A DNA stretch of 64,000 nt from Clostridia bacterium (GTDB taxonomy: Bacteria; Bacillota; Clostridia; Christensenellales; Aristaeellaceae), in assembly GCA_017447185.1 (NCBI GenBank), contig JAFSOC010000028.1, positions 1 to 64,000 on the forward strand, read 5' to 3'. Made by a program: the position numbers and the translations under genes. How positions within the stretch are numbered: the stretch's first letter is position 1; each line of letters starts with the position of its first letter. This document shows positions 23,330 to 32,379 of this stretch, in pieces. A model generated the notes under the pieces. That model made no database searches, had not been told where the DNA came from, and saw nothing but the letters and a program-made list of their open reading frames with translations.

Positions 23330-24691
23330 TTATTCTGCTTCGCTGATAAAAGATGCGATATCCAGGATGACATTTTCCGGAATCTTTCCTTCACGGGTAT
23401 AGACCGCTGAACCTTCCGCCTTCTCTCCCGGCACGAAAGTATGGGTCAGTCCCGGATAAGAGATCAGCCGCCAGTTGTCCCGGCTGCCGATGGCGTCCTT
23501 CCACAACTGATAATCGGTCATCGTCACCTGGTAGTCCTCTTCACCCTGCAGCAGCAGGACCGGTTCCGTGATGGCCTCCGCGGCTTCCAGAATTTTGTAT
23601 TCCCCAAGCCATTTCCAGTAGGCGGAATAAACGCCGGCAACCTGGTCGTCCTCTGTCAGAGAATCCAGGTCCTTCAGCTTATCCAGCTCAGCGAAAAGCG
23701 TATCCTTTTCCGCCTGCTGTTCCGCCGTGACCTCCGGCAGCAGGGAATACAGGTAATCGTACTGTTCCCGCATCAGTTCTTCCAGCGGCCTGGGTGAAGC
23801 TGCCATCATGATGAATCCGCGGGCTTTCACAGGGGCCTGCTCCAGTTCCCGGGCCACCGCAGGGATCGCATTGCCGCCGAGGCTGTGCCCCAGGACAAAG
23901 ATCCGATCCGGATCAATTTTGTCCTGCGCTGCCAACAGCTGCACAGCGGCCACTGCGTCCTCGAGATATTCATCTTTCAGTGTGATGTCCTTTTTCGTCG
24001 CAAGTTCCATACCGTATACATAGCTCCGTTTGTCAAAGCGGTATACCGCGATACCCTGCGCAGCCAGGCCTTCCGCAAGATCCCGGAAGGGTTTCAGGCT
24101 GCCGACCGCCTCGTCCTTGTCGCTGGCACCGGAACCCTGCAACAGGACGACCGCCGGAAAGGGACCCTCCCCTTTCGGCACGGTCAGGATCCCGGGCAGT
24201 TCGCCAAGGGACTGCACCGGAAGCGCCAGTTCGATCCTGTCAAACACATCAGATTCTGCTCCGCTCTTTTCCTGACCTCCGCTGTAGGTTCCGGTCTGCA
24301 ATCCGGCAATCGCGCCGTCCTGGACAACCAGGATCAGATCCACGGGCATGACCGAAAAGGCGCAGGGAATATAGAAAGTTTTATATCCTTTGATTTCCCC
24401 TTCATAGGCAGGGCGGATCTCCGTCAGCGTACCCAGCGCAGCCATCTGCTTTGCCATTCCGGCAACGCCGCCCATCTGGGCCAGCGCCGCTTCCATCTGC
24501 GCGGTCATCGCCCAGCTGCCTTCCAGTTCTTCCGGATGCTCCCCGAGAAATACGGCAATCCATTCATCCGCGTCCGCGGCAGTCTCCATCCGGCGCGTTT
24601 CCTGTTCTGCGCCGGCCAGCCCGCAGGATCCCAGCAGCAGGAGGGCTGCCATCACAGCGGCTATATATTTGTAAATCATTTTCATACTCAT
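23330..24691 (-). CDS. Secreted alpha/beta hydrolase with DUF3887-like N-terminal domain
   Basis: 453 residues. The N-terminal signal sequence contains LGSC, a possible lipobox, as well as a GLAGA-type cleavage site. Residues about 30-140 resemble the DUF3887 accessory domain; the rest is an alpha/beta hydrolase with VVLLQGSGASDKD (oxyanion region), VLGHSLGGNA (nucleophile serine), EDYQVT (acid) and a late LTHTFVPG (His). Such proteins are serine esterases/acyl-peptidase-like enzymes with unknown substrates. It ends 29 bases before the btu promoter. Confidence 0.85.
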   Translation of the reverse strand: MSMKMIYKYIAAVMAALLLLGSCGLAGAEQETRRMETAADADEWIAVFLGEHPEELEGSWAMTAQMEAALAQMGGVAGMAKQMAALGTLTEIRPAYEGEIKGYKTFYIPCAFSVMPVDLILVVQDGAIAGLQTGTYSGGQEKSGAESDVFDRIELALPVQSLGELPGILTVPKGEGPFPAVVLLQGSGASDKDEAVGSLKPFRDLAEGLAAQGIAVYRFDKRSYVYGMELATKKDITLKDEYLEDAVAAVQLLAAQDKIDPDRIFVLGHSLGGNAIPAVARELEQAPVKARGFIMMAASPRPLEELMREQYDYLYSLLPEVTAEQQAEKDTLFAELDKLKDLDSLTEDDQVAGVYSAYWKWLGEYKILEAAEAITEPVLLLQGEEDYQVTMTDYQLWKDAIGSRDNWRLISYPGLTHTFVPGEKAEGSAVYTREGKIPENVILDIASFISEAE

Positions 24692-24736
24692 TTCCCCTTT
24701 CCCTTCTTCTGAATGTCGAATTTGCTTTCCATTGTT

Positions 24737-25456
24737 TCAGGATTCTCCCCATGTTTCGATGCAGAATCCGTGACGGCTGCATTTCACACAGGTCAGTTTC
24801 CGTGTCTTTGGCGTATGCTTCGCAAAAAGCGCCTCTTTAAAAGCCGGTTTGAACACTTCATGACACTGCGGACAGATATAGGCCGTATGGCGATAATAGT
24901 ATCGCGAGGCGAAAACACCGTATAAAACGGCCACCGCAACCCAAAGGATAAAGGGCCACCAGATTCCTTTGAAAATCCAGAGGAAAATGGAGAACAATTG
25001 CAGTGCTGAAACCGGAATCCCTGCCAGGAGCATATTCCTGTGCATTGCATGCAGTTTCTTTTTGCTTTCCATGAGCGTCGCTATATCACCAATGGATTCG
25101 ATCGAGAATGACGGAACGGATTTCAGCCCGTTTTTCAGTTCCGCCAGCCGGTCCAGTTTTTTCCGCCGCTCACCGATTTCCTCCTGCAGCACCTGCTCCT
25201 GCTGTTCCAGCAGGACGGAGATAACGCTTCCGGAATCCTCTTCCTTCAGCAGCCGGCTGATGGTATCCAGCGACAGTCCCGTATCCCGCAGGAAGCAGAT
25301 GATCTTCATCCGCTTCAGGTCTTCCCCGGAATACAGTCTCCTGCCGCCTTCTGTGAGCGCACTTGGATTCAGGATCCCTTTCTGGTCATAAAACTGAACT
25401 GTCCGGACTGTAATACCGCATTCCTTCGCCAGTTCCCCGGTCGTATACTGTGACAT
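24737..25456 (-). CDS. MerR-family regulator with membrane segment and zinc-ribbon tail
   Basis: 239 residues from ATG 25456 (AAGGAGG upstream). Residues 1-70 are a MerR winged helix (YTTGELAKECGITVRTVQFYD, RLYSGEDLKRMKII) followed by the usual coiled coil (about 75-115). The C-terminus is unusual: two hydrophobic helices (LLAGIPVSALQLFSIFLWIF, IWWPFILWVAVAVLYGV) and then CPQCHEVF ... CVKCSRHGFC, a zinc-ribbon-like tail. This implies a membrane-anchored regulator. A TAACGTTACGT element lies 40 bases upstream. Confidence 0.85.
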   Translation of the reverse strand: MSQYTTGELAKECGITVRTVQFYDQKGILNPSALTEGGRRLYSGEDLKRMKIICFLRDTGLSLDTISRLLKEEDSGSVISVLLEQQEQVLQEEIGERRKKLDRLAELKNGLKSVPSFSIESIGDIATLMESKKKLHAMHRNMLLAGIPVSALQLFSIFLWIFKGIWWPFILWVAVAVLYGVFASRYYYRHTAYICPQCHEVFKPAFKEALFAKHTPKTRKLTCVKCSRHGFCIETWGES

Positions 25457-25490
25457 AACCCGGACCCTCCTTTCGGCGCCCATTTTGCCA

Positions 25491-25505
25491 TATAACGTTA
25501 CGTCA
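25491..25505 (-). promoter_or_regulatory. Candidate MerR operator
   Basis: The element TATAACGTTACGTCA contains two overlapping palindromes (TAACGTTA and ACGT-T-ACGT) and resembles the GACGTAACGT-type sites of MerR drug/stress regulators. It lies just upstream of the MerR gene, consistent with autoregulation. Confidence 0.45.
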
Positions 25506-25608
25506 CAAGCAATACCTGACGCAAGGGGATTTTTTATTTTTCATTGTACAAAATATTATTTTCATCCATAAATGTTCATCAGGCATTCTCCGCATCCTGC
25601 CCGCATTC

Positions 25609-25651
25609 AAAAGAAAAAGCCCGGATCTGCGATTAGCGCAGTCCGGGCCTT
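25609..25651 (-). terminator. Intrinsic terminator of the acyl-ligase/ACP/acyltransferase operon
   Basis: Long stem gcccgga-ctgcg / cgcag-tccgggc (25619-25648) followed on the reverse strand by tttttcttttg. It lies 17 bases after the acyltransferase stop. Confidence 0.8.
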
Positions 25652-25668
25652 ATGCATGGTCTGAAACC

Positions 25669-26439
25669 TTATCCATGAACGGAGCGGACTTTCTCTTCCA
25701 GTTCCTCTTCGTCCTCATACGTTTCCGGAACATGACCGTATTTTTCCGCCATGGCCATCATGCTGTGATACAGTTTCTGTGAAACCTTCTGGCACTCTTC
25801 CTTGGCCGGTCCTCTGCCAAAGGGGATCAGTTCACCAAAGTGAATCTGCTTTGCCCATTTGTCAATATAGGTCGGGCAGAACAGCGCATCCTTCCCTGTC
25901 CGTTTCCGGTAGAATTCCCCAATGATTGCAAATCCCTGGCGGAATTCCGTCACGGCGCCAATCGAGTAGGTCGGCATGCCGCACTCCGGGAAGATGAGAA
26001 TGCTGTTACCCTTCTCCATTTCTTCCGCGGCCTTCTGCATTTCAATGATCACGCTGGCCCAGTTCTGGGTCATGGGGATGGGATCCAGCTGTTTGAGTGC
26101 CCTTTCCGCCCGCGGACTGACAATTTTATAGAGGCGGCGGATCTGCTTTTCACTCAGCCGGGGCATAGCCTTCCGAATACCGGTCAGCAGTTCCTCCATG
26201 TTATCCATGGGCTTCAGGATATCGTCATTGATCAGGAGTTTGAGCTTAACCGGCAGTGAGATAACCGCCGCGATCGGCCCGAACAGCTCATAGTGATTGC
26301 AGCAGAAGATGATCGGTTCTTCCGGCAGATCCTCCATGGAATCACACCGGCAGTGCATAAACAGGGACAACGATCTGACGAGCACCCGCATCGTCAGATG
26401 CTTCATTCCATTCCGATGACGCAGAGAAAACGTTTTCAT
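25669..26439 (-). CDS. Lysophospholipid acyltransferase-like protein with altered motifs
   Basis: 256 residues resembling PlsC-type acyltransferases: IIFCCNHYELFGPIAA corresponds to the NHx4D block but the Asp position is glycine, and ILIFPECGMPTYS corresponds to FPEGTR with Cys in place of Gly. Hydrophobic segments near 50-70. It is third in an operon behind an AMP-ligase and an ACP, which would supply acyl-ACP as donor. The altered motifs leave open whether it is a true acyltransferase. Confidence 0.75.
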   Translation of the reverse strand: MKTFSLRHRNGMKHLTMRVLVRSLSLFMHCRCDSMEDLPEEPIIFCCNHYELFGPIAAVISLPVKLKLLINDDILKPMDNMEELLTGIRKAMPRLSEKQIRRLYKIVSPRAERALKQLDPIPMTQNWASVIIEMQKAAEEMEKGNSILIFPECGMPTYSIGAVTEFRQGFAIIGEFYRKRTGKDALFCPTYIDKWAKQIHFGELIPFGRGPAKEECQKVSQKLYHSMMAMAEKYGHVPETYEDEEELEEKVRSVHG

Positions 26440-26474
26440 CCGTTCTACCCCTATCTGTCCTACCCATGTGTTTG

Positions 26475-26702
26475 TTACTTCTTGGAGTTTTCCTCCAGAA
26501 AACGAAGCACATCGCCGACTGTTTCGAAAGATTCCTCTCCGGTAAACGTGACACCGTATTTATCCTGGATCTCGAACATGATCATGATAAAATCCAGGGA
26601 AGTCAGGCCCAGATCCGCCTTCAGGCGGCTGTCTGCAGTGAGTTTGGAAATATCCGTATCCGGCGCAGTTCTCAGCAGGATATCTATGAGTTCCTGAGGC
26701 AT
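26475..26702 (-). CDS. Acyl carrier protein
   Basis: 75 residues starting MPQELIDILLRT; the phosphopantetheine serine is S35 in DLGLTSLDF. An in-frame GTG three codons upstream is an alternative start, but the AAGGTG fits the ATG. It begins 10 bases after the AMP-ligase stop and is followed by the acyltransferase gene. No fatty-acid synthase genes are adjacent, so this is an accessory, pathway-specific ACP. Confidence 0.88.
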   Translation of the reverse strand: MPQELIDILLRTAPDTDISKLTADSRLKADLGLTSLDFIMIMFEIQDKYGVTFTGEESFETVGDVLRFLEENSKK

Positions 26703-26712
26703 TGTATTCACC

Positions 26713-28170
26713 TTACTTTCGAATAATCTTCATGCTGGGGCTCTTTTCAAACTCTTCATGGCGAAGCACGATCTTCGCGGGCTGCATATAGGAGGGCAGT
26801 TCCTTCCCGATGCGTTCCGTTTCCTTTGTCACATCTTCATCCGAGACACCGGGGTTCGCCAGAACTTCCAGCTGGATCGCCGGCTTTCCGTTGATGACGC
26901 ATTCGGAGCACAGGCAGTCACGGATCAGGTTGCTCCTGTAGTAGAATGCTTCCACTTCCTCGGGGGATACGTTCTCGCCGTTGTCGAGAATGATAAGGTT
27001 CTTGATTCTTCCGACAATGTAGAGGAATCCGTCCGGGTCAATCCGGGCCAGGTCCCCTGTACGCAGCCAGCCGTCCTCGGTAAAAGCGGCATCCGTAGCC
27101 TTCGGGTCCTTCCAGTATCCGTCAAAGAGCATATCGCCCTTCACCTGGAGTTCCCCGTCCACAACACGCATTTCCTGTTCCGGATACTGGCATCCGACGC
27201 TCGTGGGATGGAGTTCCATGCTCAGGTTTCCGCTGACCAGGTTGGCCGTCTCGGTCATTCCGTATCCGGCCAGCACTTCCACGCCGAACTGCAGGAATTC
27301 GGCGTGCAGCTTTTCCGGAACCGGTGCCGCGCCGCAGATAATCGTCTTCAGCTTTCCGCCCAGCACCATCGGCCCCTTGGCCTTTGCGATGTTCAGCATG
27401 ATATCCGCCATGCCGGGCACGGCGATCATGGTGGTGGGTTTCACGCGCATCATTTCATTGAACAGCATGTTCATGTTTCCGCAGACTGCCACATGGGACC
27501 CGGCATACAGCCCGCTCAGCATGCTGAAGATCAGGCCGAACACATGGGTGAAGGGAAGCACTGCAATCAGTGTCTGTCCATACATGGTTCCGGGGCGGAA
27601 GGTTCCGTTCAGCGATCCGCGCATAATTGCGCCGTGGCTCAGGATAACGCCCTTGGGCTTGCCGGTGGTTCCGCCGGTAAAGAAGATCGCAGCGCGGTCC
27701 GTCTTTTTCACCGCTTTCGCGTCGGCGGGAGTGTCATCCTCTTCTGTCATTCCGATGCAGGGAACCTGAATATTGGTAAGCTTCGGCATCTGTTCCGCAT
27801 CCGGAATCACGGCTGTGATTTCATAGAAAGGAATTGCTCCGGCCAGTACTTCCGGCTGCAGCACCGCGGGAAGCATCACCGCTGTGCATCCGTAGCTCGT
27901 CACCGCCAGGAACCATTCCACAGCTTCAATACTGTTTCTTCCAAGAATGCCGATATTTGTTCCCGGCTGAACGCCCTTCTTCATCAGCAAGCTCCGGCGG
28001 CAGGCGGCATGATGAACCAGTTCCCTGTAGGTAACAGTACGGTTCTCATCTGACAGCGCTGTCTGTTCCGGATATTTTTCCTCCAGGAATTTCAGCAGTT
28101 CCGCGGTTGTAGGCAGGTACGGGATGGATCCCCGTTCTTCGGGAAGCAGTTTACCGACAAAATAGTGCAT
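26713..28170 (-). CDS. AMP-dependent acyl-CoA/acyl-ACP ligase
   Basis: 485 residues of the ANL superfamily: the P-loop-like FFTGGTTGKPKGV, the central YGMTET (A5), WLRTGDLARIDPDGFLYIVGR (A7/A8) and a C-terminal Lys in PSMKIIRK. At 485 residues it is a single free-standing adenylation enzyme. Directly upstream of an ACP gene, it probably loads an acyl group onto that ACP. The N-terminal LPTTAELLKFLEEKYPEQTAL is typical of fatty-acid/bile-acid type ligases. Substrate not determined. Confidence 0.88.
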   Translation of the reverse strand: MHYFVGKLLPEERGSIPYLPTTAELLKFLEEKYPEQTALSDENRTVTYRELVHHAACRRSLLMKKGVQPGTNIGILGRNSIEAVEWFLAVTSYGCTAVMLPAVLQPEVLAGAIPFYEITAVIPDAEQMPKLTNIQVPCIGMTEEDDTPADAKAVKKTDRAAIFFTGGTTGKPKGVILSHGAIMRGSLNGTFRPGTMYGQTLIAVLPFTHVFGLIFSMLSGLYAGSHVAVCGNMNMLFNEMMRVKPTTMIAVPGMADIMLNIAKAKGPMVLGGKLKTIICGAAPVPEKLHAEFLQFGVEVLAGYGMTETANLVSGNLSMELHPTSVGCQYPEQEMRVVDGELQVKGDMLFDGYWKDPKATDAAFTEDGWLRTGDLARIDPDGFLYIVGRIKNLIILDNGENVSPEEVEAFYYRSNLIRDCLCSECVINGKPAIQLEVLANPGVSDEDVTKETERIGKELPSYMQPAKIVLRHEEFEKSPSMKIIRK

Positions 28171-28200
28171 AATTCATCTCTCCGGTTTTTATATATTTGG

Positions 28201-28261
28201 TTTCCCGTTGCCGGGAAATCAATAACTAATCAATTCTATCACAGAAAATGAAATTTGTCAC
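28201..28261 (-). promoter_or_regulatory. Promoter and 5' hairpin of the AMP-ligase operon
   Basis: Reverse strand GTGACA (28261-28256), 17 bases, TAGAAT (28238-28233). The leader then folds into a perfect 7-bp hairpin, tttcccg-gcaa-cgggaaa (28218-28201), about 30 bases before the start codon. Confidence 0.55.
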
Positions 28262-28300
28262 TTTTTTACTTTTTTCCTGTGCTGGAAATCGGGAATGATG

Positions 28301-28331
28301 CAAAAGAGGAGACCTTTTCAAAGGTCTCCTC
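28301..28331 (-). terminator. Intrinsic terminator of the TRAP transporter operon
   Basis: An 11-bp perfect stem gaggagacctt / aaggtctcctc with a 4-base loop, followed on the reverse strand by ttttg. It lies 17 bases after the permease stop. Confidence 0.78.
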
Positions 28332-28347
28332 CGGCTTTACATGTTTT

Positions 28348-30393
28348 TCAGGCAGCGGCCTTTCGTTTCTGCATGGCCCGCCACAGGATCACACCCACAA
28401 CCAGCGCGGCGCCGATTGCATCCGTCAGAATTCCGGGATAGATCAGAAGCAGTCCGCCTGCGATGGATACAATCCGCTGCAGGTAGCCAATCCGGACCTG
28501 CGCCGGACTTTTCTTTTCCCAGTCACAGAATCCGCTCAGTCCGACCGTCACTCCGTACATACCGACAATGGATGTTACGGTGATCAGAACAACTTCATAC
28601 CAGGTTGTATTCACCAGCAGCATATCCGGGCTCATGGCAAAAACAAAGGGAATAATGAATCCCGCGATAGCCAGGCGCGTCGCGTTGACGCCGGTTTTCA
28701 TCGGGCTTCCGCCGGAGATTGCGGAACCGGCATAGGCCGCCAGTGCGACCGGCGGTGTAATATCCGCCACGATGCCGTAATAGAACACGAAAAAGTGTGC
28801 GCAAACCATCGGAACACCCATCTTGATCAGGATCGGTGCGCAGGTGGAAGCCATGATGCAGTAGGTTGCCGTCGTCGGCAGTCCCATCCCCAGGATAATA
28901 CAGCAGATCATCGTCAGCAGCAGCCCGAGGAACAGCTTGTCCTGGGCGATAATCACGATCGCGTTGATCACGGTGCTGGCCAGGCCTGTAATCGTCAGGC
29001 ATCCGCAGATGATGCCGGCCACGCCGCATGCCACCGCCACAGAGATGCAGCTTCTCCCGCCGTTTTCCAGCGCTTCAAACACATGAACCGGTTTGAACCG
29101 TTGGTTATGGGTTCCCTCGCCGGTCTGCAGCGGTTTCCCATGGCGGATATTCCGGTGGATATTGCTGATAATACCGACCGCAATCGTCGCGAGAATGGAA
29201 ATCGCGGCGGAGAACTGCATGGTCTTGGTATTGGAACAAACCAGGTAAATCAGGATTGCAAGCGGCAGCAGCAGGTAGCTTTCCTTCAGCAGCTCCTTGA
29301 TCCTCGGCAGCTGTTCTTTGCTCAGGCCTTTCAGGTTCAGCCGTTTTGCCTCCAGGTGAACGGAAAGGAACACGCCCAGGAAATACAGGCAGGCCGGCAG
29401 GATCGCCCGGACGACGATATCGGAATAGGGCACGCCCAGATAGTCTGCCATCAGGAAAGCCGCAGCGCCCATAATCGGCGGCATGATCTGCCCGCCGGTG
29501 GAGGCAGCTGCCTCCACCGCGCCGGCAAAATTCTTGTCATATCCGGTTTTCTTCATCATCGGAATCGTGATGGATCCGGTGGTAACCGTATTCCCTACCG
29601 AAGATCCCGAGACCATACCGCACAGCGCGGAGGAAACCACCGCGACCTTGGCGGGTCCGCCGGCAAAGCGCCCGGTCAGCGCGTTGGCCAGCGCAATGAA
29701 GAACTCAGAAATGCCCGTCTTTTCCAGGAATGCGCCGAAAATAATGAATACCACTATGTATTTCGAGCAGACATTCACCGGTGTGGAGAACAGGCCGTTC
29801 TCATTGTAGAACAGCTCATGCACCACTGTGGACAGCAGTTTCCCGTCCTTGACATAGAAATAAATGGTATAAGCCAGGAACACGCCGCAGACGCAGAGAA
29901 TCGGAAGTCCGACGCTCCTGCGGCACAGCTCAAACAGTACCAGGATCCCGACGATCCCGGCGATGATATAAACCGGATCGTTCAGTTTTGCCTTCACGCG
30001 CATCGTCATCAGGGCAGGAGCGCGGAAAGTAAAGTAGAAGTAGGCGGCGGCGCCGGCGACCATCAGGAGAATATCATACCAGGGGATATGATTAACCCGT
30101 ACGTGTCCCTTTTTCACCGGATACGTCAGGTATCCCATAATGACGACCAGCCCCAGGAAAGAGCTCAGCCGGATCTGTTCAAGGAAATTGGCGAAAAGCG
30201 TAACATAAATACAGTACAGCGAAAAAGCCGCCAGAATAATACCCACAACAATCCTGGGCTTGCCTTCCCATACCCGCGTATTGCTTTCCCGGTCATACTT
30301 CCGCATGATCGCTTCCACATCAGCCGCGGCATTCGTATTTTCTTCGATGCCGGTCTGATCTGGCATGGCCGGATTCTGTTCCTTCTTTTTCAC
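28348..30393 (-). CDS. TRAP transporter fused permease (TAXI type, DctQ-DctM fusion)
   Basis: 681 residues, about 16-18 transmembrane helices. The N-terminal third has four helices (DctQ-like) and the rest the large DctM-type domain, with landmarks TGSITIPMMKKTGYDKNFA, AAASTGGQIMPPIMGAAAF and LGMGLPTTATYC. The start is a GTG at 30393 behind AAGGAG; the nearby ATG is out of frame and stops at once. The fused layout is typical of permeases paired with TAXI solute receptors such as the one encoded 18 bases upstream. Sodium- or proton-driven uptake of a carboxylate is expected; the solute is unknown. Confidence 0.92.
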   Translation of the reverse strand: MKKKEQNPAMPDQTGIEENTNAAADVEAIMRKYDRESNTRVWEGKPRIVVGIILAAFSLYCIYVTLFANFLEQIRLSSFLGLVVIMGYLTYPVKKGHVRVNHIPWYDILLMVAGAAAYFYFTFRAPALMTMRVKAKLNDPVYIIAGIVGILVLFELCRRSVGLPILCVCGVFLAYTIYFYVKDGKLLSTVVHELFYNENGLFSTPVNVCSKYIVVFIIFGAFLEKTGISEFFIALANALTGRFAGGPAKVAVVSSALCGMVSGSSVGNTVTTGSITIPMMKKTGYDKNFAGAVEAAASTGGQIMPPIMGAAAFLMADYLGVPYSDIVVRAILPACLYFLGVFLSVHLEAKRLNLKGLSKEQLPRIKELLKESYLLLPLAILIYLVCSNTKTMQFSAAISILATIAVGIISNIHRNIRHGKPLQTGEGTHNQRFKPVHVFEALENGGRSCISVAVACGVAGIICGCLTITGLASTVINAIVIIAQDKLFLGLLLTMICCIILGMGLPTTATYCIMASTCAPILIKMGVPMVCAHFFVFYYGIVADITPPVALAAYAGSAISGGSPMKTGVNATRLAIAGFIIPFVFAMSPDMLLVNTTWYEVVLITVTSIVGMYGVTVGLSGFCDWEKKSPAQVRIGYLQRIVSIAGGLLLIYPGILTDAIGAALVVGVILWRAMQKRKAAA

Positions 30394-30411
30394 GACATGT
30401 GCTCCTTACGC

Positions 30412-31353
30412 TTACCGGGATTCCACTTCGATGCCTTTTTCAGCAAAGTATTTCGCAGCGCCGGGATGATACGGCAGACCGCAGATGGAAGCGAATTCCA
30501 GGTCCAGGTCCGCGCCCTTGGCGTGTGCGTTGGTGATTTCTTCCTTGTTTTCAAAGATCGTCTTGACGATGGTGTAGGCCTGTTCATCATTCACCTGTTC
30601 ATTGGCGATGATCGTAGCCTTCATGCCGACGGTGATCACATCCGCGTCCAGGTCATAGGTAGCCGCGGGAATGGTATACCGGGTGTACGCAGCAGAAATC
30701 TGCATCAGCTTTTCGATATGTTCATCGTCCAGGCCAACCAGGTAAACCTTTTTCGCCGTGGAAAGATCCGTCACGGATCCGGTGGGAATGCCGGATACCA
30801 CGAAAGCCGCGTCGATCTTGTCGTCCTTCAGGGATTCAGCAGAATCATTGAAGCTCAGGTACTGGGGAATAATGTCCGCTTCGGTCATGTCATAGGCAGC
30901 AAGGAAGTCCAGCGCGTTGAAATACACACCGGATCCGTTGGTGCCGATGGAAACCCGTTTGCCCTTCAGGTCGGCAACGCTCTTGATCTCCGGATTGCAG
31001 GTGACCAGCTGAACCGCTTCCGTATACAGCGCAGCCAGCGCGGTGAAAGAGTTGACCGGATCGCCTTCGAACAGGCGGATACCCTGGTCGGCATAATAGG
31101 CTACGTCATTCTGCACAAAGCCCAGCTGATACACATTCATGTCCAGCTTGTCGATGTTGTCCATGGAGCCATTGCCGGCCACCGCGTTGATCGTCAGGTC
31201 GGTATTGTTGGAAATATACTGGGCCAGGACCGTTCCGAAAGCGTAGTAAACGCCGCCGGTTCCGCCGGTCGTAAAGGTCAGTTCGTCCGCCAGGGCGGCG
31301 CTTGTCCCGAAGAGCAGCATCAGGCTCAGTAGCAGGGCTATCAGTTTCTTCAT
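30412..31353 (-). CDS. TAXI-family TRAP transporter solute receptor
   Basis: 313 residues. A signal peptide ends near SAALADE, with no lipobox cysteine. LTFTTGGTGGVYYAFGTVLAQ is the TAXI-family signature, followed by LKGKRVSIGTNGSGVYFNA and a type-2 binding fold to the end. GGAGG lies before ATG 31353. It is co-transcribed with the fused permease. TAXI receptors bind glutamate, 2-oxoglutarate or similar acids in the few known cases; this substrate is unassigned. Confidence 0.92.
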   Translation of the reverse strand: MKKLIALLLSLMLLFGTSAALADELTFTTGGTGGVYYAFGTVLAQYISNNTDLTINAVAGNGSMDNIDKLDMNVYQLGFVQNDVAYYADQGIRLFEGDPVNSFTALAALYTEAVQLVTCNPEIKSVADLKGKRVSIGTNGSGVYFNALDFLAAYDMTEADIIPQYLSFNDSAESLKDDKIDAAFVVSGIPTGSVTDLSTAKKVYLVGLDDEHIEKLMQISAAYTRYTIPAATYDLDADVITVGMKATIIANEQVNDEQAYTIVKTIFENKEEITNAHAKGADLDLEFASICGLPYHPGAAKYFAEKGIEVESR

Positions 31354-31602
31354 GGTGAAATACCTCCATTCACAGATACTAATATAGACATCATACAGTA
31401 AAACCGGCGTATTCCTGTGTCTTTTTGGTGTTTTTTACGAAAGAATTCCAAAAAAGAGCATAAATTTGACGATTCAATCCCTGTGTGGTATTTTATGTTG
31501 GCTTCAAACGAAAAAATGTCATGTATGCGCATAGCTTCAACGCCGGAAAAATGCGAAAGCCGGCTGCATCGGGCATGGAATCCGGACAAAAAAGAAGGTT
31601 GA
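31354..31602. other. Divergent intergenic region
   Basis: About 250 bases between the TRAP operon (reverse) and a membrane protein gene (forward). It contains the forward promoter at 31467-31495 and a possible reverse -10 element (TATGAT, near 31396) without a clear -35. No gene seen. Confidence 0.4.
31467..31495 (+). promoter_or_regulatory. Promoter of the membrane protein gene
   Basis: TTGACG (31467-31472), 17 bases, TATTTT (31490-31495), giving a leader of about 100 bases before ATG 31603. Confidence 0.5.
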
Positions 31603-32379
31603 ATGCAGTTGAACGGAAAAAGAAAAATCAGCATTGTAAGCACCTTGCATTACATCCGCCTGGTTTACAGATTTGCCCTGTTTGTCCTCCTTCTGATCAG
31701 TTATATCCGTTACCGGATGTTCAGTGCGGATCCGATACTCGAAAGCGCTGAAAAAATCCCGGCCATTATTTATGTTACCTGGGCTGTTTTTGCCGTGGAA
31801 ATGGTCATGCGGTTTTTCCCGTCCAAATATGAAAGTCCCGGGTGCCAGAAGCAGTTCGCACGTAATTATATCAAGTCCGGCAGCACGGAAATATCCATCC
31901 CTGACAACAATGCCGCCGTGCTCATCGCGCTGATCTGGATTGTTTTCAACGGAATCTTCGGAGCCCTGTATCTTACGGGCATCCTGGATGACGGTATCAT
32001 GATCCTGCTGTGCAGCGCATATTCTGTCTGCGACATTATCTGCATCCTGTTTTTCTGTCCTTTCCAGACATGGTTCATGAAAAACAAATGCTGCAGCACC
32101 TGCAGGATGTACAACTGGGACTACGCTATGATGTTCACACCTCTGTTTTTTATCCGGAAACCCTATTCCTGGAGTCTTCTGGCATTGTCGGTAGCCCTGC
32201 TGATCCGCTGGGAAATTACATTTTACCTGCATCCCGAACGGTTCTCGGAAAAGACAAATGATTACCTTCAGTGCAAAAACTGTACGGAAAAGCTGTGCGC
32301 CCACAAAAAGCAGCTGCATTCCCTGTGGAAGCAGATCGAGCAATACTCTTCCGAGCGGATCCGGAGGCTGAGAAAATAA
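31603..32379 (+). CDS. Multi-spanning membrane protein with cysteine motifs
   Basis: 258 residues, about five to six hydrophobic helices. Two Cys clusters stand out: NKCCSTCRMYNWDYAMM after the fourth helix and CKNCTEKLC in the basic C-terminal tail. These suggest a bound metal or redox role on one face of the membrane. I recall related clostridial and actinobacterial unnamed proteins with the C-x-x-C-R-x-Y-N-W-D core. The RBS GAAGG is close to the ATG. Function unknown. Confidence 0.75.
   Translation: MQLNGKRKISIVSTLHYIRLVYRFALFVLLLISYIRYRMFSADPILESAEKIPAIIYVTWAVFAVEMVMRFFPSKYESPGCQKQFARNYIKSGSTEISIPDNNAAVLIALIWIVFNGIFGALYLTGILDDGIMILLCSAYSVCDIICILFFCPFQTWFMKNKCCSTCRMYNWDYAMMFTPLFFIRKPYSWSLLALSVALLIRWEITFYLHPERFSEKTNDYLQCKNCTEKLCAHKKQLHSLWKQIEQYSSERIRRLRK

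Noticed and set aside
28255-31332. A 1025-codon open frame on the forward strand
   Set aside because: It lies antisense to the TRAP permease and receptor, both of which have recognisable domains, RBSs and a terminator. The translated text is Arg/His/Gln-rich with no domain. It is a frame kept open by codon bias of the real genes.
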